A stretch of 64,000 bases of DNA from CAWBCI01 sp963787195 (GTDB lineage Bacteria; Bacteroidota; Bacteroidia; Bacteroidales; JAGOPY01), in assembly GCA_963787195.1 (NCBI GenBank), contig CAWBCI010000026.1:135736-199735 (forward strand). Direction: 5' to 3'. Positions 18,078 to 26,394 of the stretch are shown here, piece by piece; the first letter of the stretch is position 1, and every line of letters begins with the position of its first letter. The translations under genes were made by a program, and so were the position numbers. The notes beneath the pieces are model-generated. The model had not been told where the DNA came from and ran no database searches. It saw nothing but the letters and a program-made list of their open reading frames with translations.

Positions 18078-19418
18078 ATGAAATTATTTAAATCGAAAAA
18101 GAACAGGATTATCATCATTGCAGTTGCAGTGTTAGTGATCGTTTTAATCATACTGGCGGTGAATAAGGGCCGGAACCAGGGAGCTATCAGAGTTACTGCT
18201 GAGAAGGCTGAAAAGCGGACCGTCATTGAATCCGTTTCCGCCAACGGTAAAATACAACCGGAACTGGATGTCAAAATAAGCCCTTATATTTCGGGTGAAG
18301 TAGTGGGTTTATATGTGGAAGAAGGAGACCGGGTGAAAAAAGGTGACCTCCTGGCAAAGATCGATCCGCAAATCTATATCGCCAATTTTGAACAGGCAAA
18401 AGCCTCATTGAACGGGCAAAAGGCCAATGAAGCCAATTCCAGGGCAAGAGTTGCCCAGGTTGAGGCGCAGTTTGAGAATGCTAAGCTTAGTTACGAGCGG
18501 AATAAGAAACTTTGGAACCAGCAGGTTATCTCCCAGTCGGATTATGACGCTGCCGAATCAGCCTATAAAGTGGCCAAAGCGGAAGTGGATGCTGCCAAGG
18601 AAACCCTGAAAAGCGCCGAGTTTGGCGTAGCAAGTTCCAAGGCGCTGCTTGACCAGGCCCAGGAAAATCTGACCAAGACTACCATTGTGGCTCCCAGCGA
18701 TGGTACAGTTTCCAAACTGAGCGTCGAATCGGGGGAAAGGGTAACCGGGGCCTCCCAATTCTCAAGCGGTACCGAGATCATGCGTATTGCCAATCTGGAC
18801 GTGATGGAGGTCAATGTAGAAGTAAGTGAAAATGATATAGTCAGAGTGGCCCTGGATGATACCTGCCTGATTGAAGTCGATGCCTATCTGGACCGGAAAT
18901 TCAAAGGCCTTGTGACTGAAATTGCCACATCAGCTAATACCACCGGTACCAGCGCAGACCAGGTGACCAATTTTGATGTAAAAATTCGTATCCTCAGGGA
19001 TTCATACAAAGATTTGATTACTGACAGCAGTAAGATCAATTCTCCTTTCCGTCCGGGTATGTCGGCAACGGTCGAAATTCAAACGGCCACCGTTCATGAT
19101 AAGCTTACTGTTCCGATACAGGCGGTGACAGTGAGAAAAGATACCACCGGAGTGGTGGCTACTTTGGAATCAAATATTGAGGCCCCTGAAACTGATCAAA
19201 GCATGAAGGAATATGTTTTCCTGTATGATAACGGAATTGCAAAAATGCAGGAAGTAAAAACAGGGATACAGGATAATACTTATATCGTAATTACCAGTGG
19301 TCTTGATGATGGGCAGGAAGTTATCACCGGGCCCTACCGGGCAATTTCCAAGCAGTTGAAAAACGGGGACGAGGTGAAAAAAGTTGATAAGAAATTTCTC
19401 TTCAGTGAGGAAAAATAA
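18078..19418 (+). CDS. Periplasmic adaptor (membrane fusion protein, HlyD/MacA type)
   Basis: Links an inner-membrane transporter to the upstream TolC channel. One N-terminal transmembrane helix (~10-28), split lipoyl domain (ISPYISGEVVGLYVEEGDRVKKGDLL near 68-94 and IVAPSDGTVSKLSVESGERV near 195-215), and a long coiled-coil hairpin (~100-195) rich in Ala/Lys/Glu between them. Beta-barrel and membrane-proximal regions follow. 446 aa. Transporter subunit is not encoded here. Confidence 0.92.
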   Translation: MKLFKSKKNRIIIIAVAVLVIVLIILAVNKGRNQGAIRVTAEKAEKRTVIESVSANGKIQPELDVKISPYISGEVVGLYVEEGDRVKKGDLLAKIDPQIYIANFEQAKASLNGQKANEANSRARVAQVEAQFENAKLSYERNKKLWNQQVISQSDYDAAESAYKVAKAEVDAAKETLKSAEFGVASSKALLDQAQENLTKTTIVAPSDGTVSKLSVESGERVTGASQFSSGTEIMRIANLDVMEVNVEVSENDIVRVALDDTCLIEVDAYLDRKFKGLVTEIATSANTTGTSADQVTNFDVKIRILRDSYKDLITDSSKINSPFRPGMSATVEIQTATVHDKLTVPIQAVTVRKDTTGVVATLESNIEAPETDQSMKEYVFLYDNGIAKMQEVKTGIQDNTYIVITSGLDDGQEVITGPYRAISKQLKNGDEVKKVDKKFLFSEEK

Positions 19419-19452
19419 TTGGCTGCCCTTTTAACATTCCATATTTTTAAAT

Positions 19453-20172
19453 ATGCCTTTACTCTTGCATCTGGAAACTGCAACACAGGTGTGTTCAGTT
19501 GTTCTGTCGTTAGATGGAAAAGCGATCTCCTCAAGGGAAAGCAATGAAAAAAATATACATTCTTCCGTCATCACGGTTTTTATCGGCCAGGTATTGGAAG
19601 AGTGCGGGTTTAAACCCGCTGATCTTGACGGGATCTGCATCAGCCAGGGGCCAGGATCATATACCGGTTTGAGAATCGGGGTGTCAACAGCTAAAGGTCT
19701 TTGTTATGCCCTTGATAAACCACTCATTGCAATTAATACCCTGCGATCTATGGCAGAAGGCAAAATCCATGAAATGGATGAAAAACATTATACATCAGAC
19801 AGAAGCATACTCTTATGCCCTATGATCGATGCCCGCAGGATGGAAGTGTATAATGCCCTTTTCGAGCGGAAAGGAAAAATACTGAGGGAGACTCAGGCGG
19901 AAATTATTGAAAATAATTCCTTTTCGGATTTACTCTCAGAAAATGAAATCTGGTTTTTCGGAAATGGGGCGGAAAAATGTATCCCCTTGTTAGAGATGCA
20001 GCCAAATGCCCGTTTCGATACAGAGATCCAGCCTTCTGCTGCAAATATGATATCACTTGCAGAAAAGAAATATGCGGCAAAGGAATTTGAAGATGTAGCT
20101 TATTTCGAACCCTTTTACCTGAAAGATTTCATGGCCGGAATTCCGAAAGTTAAAGGGCTGTTTGATTTCTGA
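19453..20172 (+). CDS. tsaB: tRNA threonylcarbamoyladenosine biosynthesis protein TsaB
   Basis: Partner of TsaD and TsaE in making the t6A37 modification. The inactive ASKHA fold is recognised from ETATQVCSVVL (~7-17) and the signature ISQGPGSYTGLRIGVSTAKGL near residues 57-77. 239 aa, normal length. It lies 34 nt behind the adaptor gene, a pairing often seen in Bacteroidota although the functions are unrelated. Confidence 0.93.
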   Translation: MPLLLHLETATQVCSVVLSLDGKAISSRESNEKNIHSSVITVFIGQVLEECGFKPADLDGICISQGPGSYTGLRIGVSTAKGLCYALDKPLIAINTLRSMAEGKIHEMDEKHYTSDRSILLCPMIDARRMEVYNALFERKGKILRETQAEIIENNSFSDLLSENEIWFFGNGAEKCIPLLEMQPNARFDTEIQPSAANMISLAEKKYAAKEFEDVAYFEPFYLKDFMAGIPKVKGLFDF

Positions 20173-20205
20173 TTTCAGATTTCAGATTTCAGATTTCAGA
20201 TTTTT
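20171..20205. repeat. GATTTCA tandem repeat
   Basis: Four perfect 7-bp units GATTTCA followed by GATTTTTT, starting at the tsaB stop codon. Related GATTTCAG units recur at 27724-27769, 37973-38002 and 38240-38256. Confidence 0.8.
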
Positions 20206-20236
20206 TGGACCTGAACTATACGATAAATCTGAAACT

Positions 20237-20863
20237 CTAACAGCAGTCGACATCCAGACTTTTCGCTCTTTCAAATGACTCCATGCCTTCTTTAGCAGAA
20301 AAATAGATGATCCCCGCAGTCCCCAGTATATCTATCCATCCCAGATGGAGCCATTCATATGCCAGGCTGGAAATGAGCAATACCACCGACATATAGACGC
20401 AAACAAGGTTGCAGTTGGCATCGGCTGTGAGAGGGGGGGAAGAAAGTTTTTTACCTAGAAGTTTCTTGAAATAAATCAGCCCGAGCATCAGTGAGATAGA
20501 AATGAGTGAGATTATCACCCCTGCTATGGTTGAGTTGGGTTTGCTGCCCTCATAGATATTGAACACGATACCCGCGGCAAGCAAAACGGAAAGTAGATAA
20601 AAACACCATCCTGTGATCTGCAGAGCAAGCTTTTCAAATTTACTTTTAGGAGTTCCGGGATATTTTTGAATTCTCAAAATCATCACCGACACACCTATTG
20701 CAGAGATGGTTTCAATAAAACTGTCCATTCCGAAACCAAAGAGAGTCAACGCTTCATCTGCAATTCCGAAATAAATCGAGACCAGACCTTCAGCGACGTT
20801 GAAAATGATGGTAAATATAGCCAGTATCTGGGCATATTGCCAGAGTTTTTTATGATCTTCCAT
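20237..20863 (-). CDS. Small cation-diffusion-facilitator-like membrane protein
   Basis: About 208 aa with six predicted transmembrane segments. Residues around FGFGMDSFIETISAIGVSVMI match the CDF transmembrane metal-site helix in reduced form, and the segment ANCNLVCVYMSVVLL looks like the second site helix with His/Asp replaced by Cys/Asn. There is no cytoplasmic C-terminal CDF domain; the protein ends VDCC. Role in metal transport is inferred. The ATG at 20863 is preferred because an in-frame TTG at 20887 lies inside the predicted -7 box. Confidence 0.7.
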   Translation of the reverse strand: MEDHKKLWQYAQILAIFTIIFNVAEGLVSIYFGIADEALTLFGFGMDSFIETISAIGVSVMILRIQKYPGTPKSKFEKLALQITGWCFYLLSVLLAAGIVFNIYEGSKPNSTIAGVIISLISISLMLGLIYFKKLLGKKLSSPPLTADANCNLVCVYMSVVLLISSLAYEWLHLGWIDILGTAGIIYFSAKEGMESFERAKSLDVDCC

Positions 20864-20884
20864 AGAAAAACAAATCAGGGAAAA

Positions 20885-20892
20885 CAAAGATA
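20885..20892 (-). promoter_or_regulatory. Predicted -7 element of the CDF-like gene
   Basis: TATCTTTG on the minus strand, 22 nt before the ATG at 20863; it overlaps an in-frame TTG and therefore decides the start. Confidence 0.5.
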
Positions 20893-21285
20893 GATCAAAA
20901 ATATTCGGGATATTCAGATTTGATTTTAACAGAAAAATGAATTAGTCAAAATATCCATTATTGCTCTTTAGCCACTATCCATTAAATGTCATCCGGACTT
21001 CTCATGAAAAAAATATGTGCTTTTAAAGAATTTATTTGTACGAATAAAGTTAAAAAACACTGGAATTTATTCGTACAAATACCTAAAAATATTCCTGTAA
21101 GACCCTGTATTTATTTGATTTACAAAAATTAAAATCATCTGAATTCCAAAATATGATGTATTCCTTAATTTACATGGATAAGAAGCCATAATAAGCCCCC
21201 TTGACTTATAAGTCCTTCAACTCATATTTTAGCATCCTCAAATAATTAGATATATCGATGAATAATAATTAAAAAACATTTTAAC
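20893..21285. other. AT-rich intergenic region with inverted repeat
   Basis: No gene is visible in ~390 bp. It holds the 16-bp inverted repeat at 21033-21081 and serves as upstream region for both flanking divergent genes. Confidence 0.6.
21033..21081. promoter_or_regulatory. Perfect 16-bp inverted repeat, possible double operator
   Basis: TATTTGTACGAATAAA (21033-21048) and its exact complement (21066-21081) are separated by 17 bp. Each arm is itself a near-palindrome centred on GTAC (ATTyGTACrAAT), so this looks like two copies of one operator rather than a terminator; no T-run follows. Confidence 0.5.
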
Positions 21286-22215
21286 ATGAAAACAATTGTT
21301 ACCTTTTTATTGATTTTTTTGATGATTGCAGGAAGTACTCTCCAGGCCCAAAATAAAACAAGGGGCACAACTCCGCCAAAAGCGATGAACGGGAACCGTT
21401 CTTCCATTGCAGTAACTCCACTTTCGGGAGCTGTTACAGCTACTACACTGGTCGAAAGAATACTCGGACCGGGTGTAACATACAGTAATGTTCAATTTAC
21501 CGGTTCCACCGGTGCAACAACCTCCTCAGCCGGGCTCTTTATAAATGGTTTTGCAGCCGGTATGGATATTGACACCGGTATTGTTTTATCTTCCGGTTTG
21601 ATCCAGAATGCCGTGGGGCCAAATACTAACGGAGGTATTTCTGAATGCTTCGGGACTCCCGGAGATGCTGATCTTACTGCATATGCGAGTCAGCAAACCT
21701 ATGATGCGACGGTGCTTGAATTTGACTTTGAAGCCAACGCCGATTCAATTTTCATCGATTTTGTTTTCGGTTCTGAGGAATACGATGAATGGATAGGACA
21801 GTTTAATGATGTTTTCGCCTTCTTCCTGGACGGGAATAATATCGCCCTGGTCCCCGGAACAAATGATCCTGTGAGTGTCAATACTATCAATAATGGGCCT
21901 GTTAATTCCGGCCCTTGCACGAATTGCGCCTACTTCGTGGATAATACCAATGCAAGCCACGATATAGAATGTGATGGATTCACTCATCATATCCGGGGAC
22001 GTGCAGCCACAACCCCGGGTAACACACATCATATCAAACTAGCCATTGCCGATGGTGGCGATTGCGAGCTTGATTCCTGGGTATTCATCGAAGCCTCCAG
22101 TTTTACAACCACTCCGGTCGGCCAGGTTCCGATTGCTCCCTGGGCTCTTATTTTAGGAGGTGTACTTATGGCGGTATTTATTGTGGTAAGAACCCGCTAT
22201 TTCGCAAGATCTTAA
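21286..22215 (+). CDS. Choice-of-anchor L domain surface protein with C-terminal membrane anchor
   Basis: Signal peptide 1-21, then a domain at ~50-270 that matches the choice-of-anchor L family (FVFGSEEYDEW, FNDVFAFFLDG, NIALVPGTNDPVSVNTINNG, FTHHIRGRA, HHIKLAIADGGDCELDSWVFIEA). This domain is known for being attached to different sorting signals. Here the C-terminus is VPIAPWALILGG + hydrophobic helix + Arg-rich tail, a tripartite signal and not the usual T9SS domain. Probable cell-surface or adhesion role; monocistronic with a terminator behind it. Confidence 0.82.
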   Translation: MKTIVTFLLIFLMIAGSTLQAQNKTRGTTPPKAMNGNRSSIAVTPLSGAVTATTLVERILGPGVTYSNVQFTGSTGATTSSAGLFINGFAAGMDIDTGIVLSSGLIQNAVGPNTNGGISECFGTPGDADLTAYASQQTYDATVLEFDFEANADSIFIDFVFGSEEYDEWIGQFNDVFAFFLDGNNIALVPGTNDPVSVNTINNGPVNSGPCTNCAYFVDNTNASHDIECDGFTHHIRGRAATTPGNTHHIKLAIADGGDCELDSWVFIEASSFTTTPVGQVPIAPWALILGGVLMAVFIVVRTRYFARS

Positions 22216-22239
22216 ACTTTTGTTTTCAATCATACAAAT

Positions 22240-22271
22240 AAAAAAGCCGTCCCAATGAGACGGCTTTTTTA
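22240..22271. terminator. Bidirectional intrinsic terminator
   Basis: AAAAAGCCGTC / GACGGCTTTTT stem with A- and T-tracts on both sides, between two convergent genes. Confidence 0.85.
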
Positions 22272-22325
22272 TTATACTCATGGCCTGCTACTAAGCCCAT
22301 GCCTTATTCTCTGATAATCAGGGAA

Positions 22326-22709
22326 TCAAAAATCATTTTCCAGACTATCCAGAAACTCTTCATCATTAAATTGCTCATAAGAATCATCTTCCGGAATGAT
22401 GCCTTCAGGCGGCGCATCTTCAATATCCAAATCCAGTATATAATTTTCACCGGCTTCCAGATCCTCAATTTCAGCATTTTCAAATAATTCATTAACTTCT
22501 ACCTGGAGATCTTTATACATAATTTCATCGATCCTATCCATTACATCCTTATAATTCTTACTTCTAACCTCCTTGAGCAATTCCGTAAACTCAGGATCAT
22601 TCACGATTTCCTCCCGGATATCTTCCACATAATCATTTAAGTCATCATACTCACCATGCTCGATCGTTTCCCGGATCGACTCAAGGTATTCAAACTTTCG
22701 CGTTTCCAT
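22326..22709 (-). CDS. Very acidic hypothetical protein
   Basis: Not recognised. 127 aa with roughly 40% Asp+Glu and few basic residues, so the pI is near 4. The first ~80 residues look alpha-helical (possible short helical repeats), the rest is low complexity and acidic. No signal peptide or membrane segment. Its convincing start, its independent position and the terminator at its 3' end support it as a real gene. Acidic proteins of this type can be chaperones, DNA mimics or inhibitors, but nothing here selects among these. Confidence 0.6.
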   Translation of the reverse strand: METRKFEYLESIRETIEHGEYDDLNDYVEDIREEIVNDPEFTELLKEVRSKNYKDVMDRIDEIMYKDLQVEVNELFENAEIEDLEAGENYILDLDIEDAPPEGIIPEDDSYEQFNDEEFLDSLENDF

Positions 22710-22973
22710 AGTTCAATCGTTCTAAGTGATTTCAAGCCTGTCTTTATACCACATAAATATAATCAATTTAGATATAAAAAACGAATTTACAGGCACCAAT
22801 ATTGTAAATTTTTCATAGTATCTGTCGGGTACAAAATCTCAACTTTAATATGCTCCGGCTTTTAAATATTTTTAACATTAAACCGGGCAAACAGGCTCTA
22901 AATCAATAAACTTAATGAATACTTTTTTGTTTTTTATCATAACAAACTTTAAAACTAAGTGGAGGACATAAAA

Positions 22974-23456
22974 ATGAAAAATTCAATCACAATTAGACGA
23001 ATCGTATATTTGATGCTCTTTGGAGCAGGCTTCCTTACATTACAAAGTTGTGTAACCACCAATGTATACAAAACCCCTCCTGTTACAGTTCCTGATATTA
23101 TTCAGATGAGCAAGCAAGGAGTTCCGGCCCAGACTATCATCGCTAAAATGAGAAAATCCCATACCGTTTACCGTCTGAAGGCTGACCAGCTAGCGGAATT
23201 ACAAAAAGATGGCGTTTCTTCCGATGTTATCAACTACATGGAACAAACCCATATTGATGCTGTGAGACATAATCAGCAACTGGAAGACCTGGGTTACTGG
23301 TGGCCAGGTTGGGACGGTTATTATTATGGTGGCCCCGCGTTCGGCTGGCCCTATAATTACTGGAACTTTAACTGGGGGCCCGGAATTATCTTAGAAGGCC
23401 ATGGTCATGGCGAAGGTCATGAGGGAGAGGAACATGAAGGCCATGAAAAGCATTGA
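22974..23456 (+). CDS. His-rich lipoprotein
   Basis: 160 aa from the ATG at 22974, which has a rare proper Shine-Dalgarno (GGAGG at 22961, 8 nt spacing). A lipoprotein signal ends at the Cys in LQSC (~26). Residues ~40-90 (IIQMSKQGVPAQTIIAKMRKS...LKADQLAELQKDGVSSDVINYM) form a helical domain seen in other Bacteroidota lipoproteins. An aromatic Gly/Trp/Tyr-rich stretch follows and the tail is HGHGEGHEGEEHEGHEKH, a likely metal-binding sequence. Function unknown; metal binding at the envelope is inferred. Confidence 0.75.
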   Translation: MKNSITIRRIVYLMLFGAGFLTLQSCVTTNVYKTPPVTVPDIIQMSKQGVPAQTIIAKMRKSHTVYRLKADQLAELQKDGVSSDVINYMEQTHIDAVRHNQQLEDLGYWWPGWDGYYYGGPAFGWPYNYWNFNWGPGIILEGHGHGEGHEGEEHEGHEKH

Positions 23457-23514
23457 GGTGCTTATGTGGTCAATCGTTTAGCTAAATGATTTAATGTAAT
23501 TTATTAAGATAATG

Positions 23515-23552
23515 CGCCTGTGGTGGATTTTCACCCACTACAGGCTTTTTTT
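23515..23552 (+). terminator. Intrinsic terminator of the His-rich lipoprotein gene
   Basis: GCCTGTGGTGG / CCCACTACAGGC stem with one mismatch followed by seven T. Confidence 0.8.
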
Positions 23553-23782
23553 AACTTGAATTCGTTCGGATAAGGCTTTACTTGTAATTTCATAATCCTG
23601 ATTTTAATTTACTTTTCCTGTAAACTTATTTTAGGACGAGACACCTTATCACCTTATCACCTTATCACCTTTCCACTTTATCACCTTATCACTCTTCCAC
23701 ACGAACTATTTTCCTCCATTCCATTGCAATACAGTCCCCTAAAGTGTTGATAAAAAGAAAAGAAAGCAAGACCGATAAATCT
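23553..23782. other. Intergenic region with CCTTATCA tandem repeat
   Basis: No gene visible. At 23642-23693 a degenerate 8-9-bp unit (accttatc) is repeated about five times, interrupted by ccactttat-type units. A reverse-oriented relative lies at 31735-31775. Confidence 0.6.
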
Positions 23783-23790
23783 TAATTTTG
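23783..23790 (+). promoter_or_regulatory. Predicted -7 element of the decarboxylase operon
   Basis: TAATTTTG, exact TAnnTTTG, 17 nt before the ATG at 23808. Confidence 0.5.
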
Positions 23791-23807
23791 AAGAAATAAA
23801 TATAAAT

Positions 23808-25244
23808 ATGACACCGGAGGAATTTAGAAAGTACGCGCATTTGATGGTGGATTGGATGGCCGATTACCTTGAACAGGTAGAGAAATTCCCTGTAAAATCA
23901 CAGGTAATGCCTGGAGATATCCTGAAACAACTTCCCGATAAGGCGCCTGAACAAGGGGAAGATATGGAGAGCATCTTTTCCGATTTCCTGAAGATCATCT
24001 TGCCTGGCATGACCCACTGGCAGAGTCCTAATTTTTTCGGCTACTTCCCTGCTAATTCAAGTTATCCATCGGTATTAGCTGAAATGCTGACAGCAACACT
24101 CGGGGCACAATGTATGAAGTGGGAAACTTCACCTGCTGCTGCTGAGCTGGAGGAGAAAGTCATGAACTGGCTTAAGGAGATGTGCGGCCTGCCACATCAT
24201 TTCCAGGGGGCAATCCAGGATTCGGCCTCCACAGCCACATTGGTTGCCATACTTTCGGCCCGGGAAAAACATTCGGATTACCAGGTCAATGAAAAGGGAT
24301 TGAAATGGTTCGATAATTTCCGCGTTTATTGCTCGACCGAAACGCATTCATCTATAGAAAAAGCTGTGAAGATAGCAGGCATCGGAACACAGAACCTCGT
24401 GAAAATAGCCGTGGATGATGACCAGAGAATGAGTATCAGGGCGCTAAAAATGGCTATAGAATCGGACCTGCAGGTGAACAACAAACCCCTGTGTGTGATA
24501 GCCACCCTGGGGACTACCGGTACTACCGCTGTGGATCCTTTGGAAGATATCGCCAGCCTCTGTTCCCGCTATGACATATGGCTGCACGTGGATGCGGCCT
24601 ATGCCGGGAATGCCCTCATACTGCCCGAATATCGCTGGATGCTGAAGGGCATGGAATATGTCGACAGTATAGTGTTCAACCCCCACAAGTGGATGTTCAC
24701 CAACTTCGATTGCTCGGCTTATTTCGTGAAGGATAAATATACTCTTTTGAGGACTTTGCAAATCGTACCGGAATACCTGAGGACCAAAAACCAGGGCAAA
24801 GTGAATGACTATTGCGACTGGAGCGTTCCCCTGGGAAGACGTTTCAGAGCCCTGAAACTCTGGTTCGTGCTGCGTTCTTACGGATTGGAAGAACTTCAAA
24901 GAAAACTCCGCTATCATATCGAAATAGCCAATAAAATCTCAGATAAAATCCGGCAGCACCCTGACTTCGAGCTGATGGCGCCTGTGAACTTTAACCTGGT
25001 CTGCTTTCGTTATAAACCTCAGGGGATAGAAGATACCAAGGCCCTTAATGAAGCCAACGAACTGCTGATGCACACGATAAACCAGAGTGGGAAAGCATTC
25101 TTCAGCCATACCCGCATTGGAGAAAGTTTTGTGATCCGGATGGTGACCGGGCAAACCAATGTAGAGCAAAGGCATGCCGACCAGGCCTGGAATCTGGTTC
25201 TGGAAACCGCTGCACAGATCCATATAGAAAACCCGGATGATTGA
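23808..25244 (+). CDS. PLP-dependent aromatic-L-amino-acid decarboxylase (group II)
   Basis: Decarboxylates an aromatic amino acid such as Tyr, Trp or Phe to the amine. The N-terminal FGYFPANSSYPSVLAEML and WETSPAAAELE segments are characteristic of the AADC/TDC branch. The cofactor site is complete: DSASTA, THSSIEKA, HVDAAYAG and the Schiff-base Lys in NPHKWM. Length 478 aa matches. Specificity cannot be read from sequence. It is followed after 39 nt by the Memo-like lipoprotein gene, probably in one operon. Confidence 0.92.
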   Translation: MTPEEFRKYAHLMVDWMADYLEQVEKFPVKSQVMPGDILKQLPDKAPEQGEDMESIFSDFLKIILPGMTHWQSPNFFGYFPANSSYPSVLAEMLTATLGAQCMKWETSPAAAELEEKVMNWLKEMCGLPHHFQGAIQDSASTATLVAILSAREKHSDYQVNEKGLKWFDNFRVYCSTETHSSIEKAVKIAGIGTQNLVKIAVDDDQRMSIRALKMAIESDLQVNNKPLCVIATLGTTGTTAVDPLEDIASLCSRYDIWLHVDAAYAGNALILPEYRWMLKGMEYVDSIVFNPHKWMFTNFDCSAYFVKDKYTLLRTLQIVPEYLRTKNQGKVNDYCDWSVPLGRRFRALKLWFVLRSYGLEELQRKLRYHIEIANKISDKIRQHPDFELMAPVNFNLVCFRYKPQGIEDTKALNEANELLMHTINQSGKAFFSHTRIGESFVIRMVTGQTNVEQRHADQAWNLVLETAAQIHIENPDD

Positions 25245-25283
25245 GCGGGTTAGCCGATTCAATCTTACAAAAGTCCAAATAAG

Positions 25284-26375
25284 ATGAAAAAATTAGTCTT
25301 TCTCATCCTGCTCCTGCCTTTAATCTCCTGCCGGCCCGGGGCCGGCAAAATTGCCCGTGTCCGACAGCCCGTTGATACCGTGGGCTTTGCAAGCCACGCC
25401 TGGCAGATGGATTCGCTGATGCATCGGATAAACCGGCAATATGACGGTTTGATGGACAGTATGCGGGAAAAAGCCGGCATAGAGAGCAATACCTCCTGGA
25501 GGCTAGCTATATCTCCTCACGATGATTACACCTACGTGGGGCCGCTCTACCCACTGGTGCTGCAACCCCTGAAAGCCAAAACCGTCATCATGTTCGGAGT
25601 GGCCCATAAAGCACGCCTGTTGGGGCTGGAGAACAAGCTTGTTTTCGACACTTACCCTTATTGGAAAACACCTTACGGAGATTTGAAAATGACGGATTTG
25701 AGGGAGGATTTGATCCGGCTATTACCGAAGGATATTTACACGGTGAATGACAGCATGCAGGGCATGGAACATTCCCTGGAAGCCATCGTGCCCTTTCTTC
25801 AGTATTATGACCGGAATGTGAAATTCATTCCCATACTCGTGCCTTACATGAGCTATGAGCGCATGGATTCGATCGCGAAGCCTTTGGCGAATGCCCTGGC
25901 TAAGCTGGTAAAAGAGAAAGGTCTGGAATGGGGCCGGGATTTTGCTATTGTAATATCTACTGATGCGGTGCATTACGGAGATGAGGACTGGGGCGGACAG
26001 AATTATGCCCCCTATGGAGCCGACAGCACCGGCTATCTCCGGGCCGTGCTGCATGAGCACGGGATTATCGACACCTGCCTGAACGGGGAACTCAGCCCGG
26101 AAAAGATCCGGGACTTCTTTCAATATACAGTTAAAGAAAACAACTACAAAGATTACAAATGGACCTGGTGCGGGCGCTATTCTGTTCCGCTGGGATTGCT
26201 CACTGCATATTACCTGCAGAAAGACATGGGCGAAGACCCGCTGGAAGGTGTCTCAGTGGGCTATTTCACCAGTATCGATCATGATACCATACCTGTTCAT
26301 GATATCGGTATGGGTGTGACGGCGCCGGCCAGATTAAGTCATTGGGTTGGCTACGCTGCGGAAGGATACCGGTGA
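25284..26375 (+). CDS. Memo-like lipoprotein (AmmeMemoRadiSam system protein B family)
   Basis: Lipoprotein signal ends at the Cys in LISC. The Memo/extradiol-dioxygenase-like fold is seen from AISPHDDYTYVGPLYP (~75-90), VIMFGVAHKA (~108-117), MEHSLEAIVPFLQ (~160-172) and VISTDAVHYGDEDWGG (~230-245), which carry the conserved His/Asp/Cys-site positions of the family. It is longer (363 aa) than usual and extracytoplasmic, and the AMMECR1 and radical-SAM partners of the named system are absent. Function unknown; cupredoxin-like metal redox has been shown only for distant eukaryotic members. Confidence 0.75.
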   Translation: MKKLVFLILLLPLISCRPGAGKIARVRQPVDTVGFASHAWQMDSLMHRINRQYDGLMDSMREKAGIESNTSWRLAISPHDDYTYVGPLYPLVLQPLKAKTVIMFGVAHKARLLGLENKLVFDTYPYWKTPYGDLKMTDLREDLIRLLPKDIYTVNDSMQGMEHSLEAIVPFLQYYDRNVKFIPILVPYMSYERMDSIAKPLANALAKLVKEKGLEWGRDFAIVISTDAVHYGDEDWGGQNYAPYGADSTGYLRAVLHEHGIIDTCLNGELSPEKIRDFFQYTVKENNYKDYKWTWCGRYSVPLGLLTAYYLQKDMGEDPLEGVSVGYFTSIDHDTIPVHDIGMGVTAPARLSHWVGYAAEGYR

Positions 26376-26394
26376 TTTATATATCATTGAGCAT

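Noticed and set aside
20237..20887. TTG start for the CDF-like protein
   Set aside because: The TTG is part of the TATCTTTG promoter element; ATG at 20863 is the first codon that can lie on the transcript.
23642..23693. CRISPR array
   Set aside because: The repeats are 8-9 bp and contiguous with no spacers; a simple tandem repeat.
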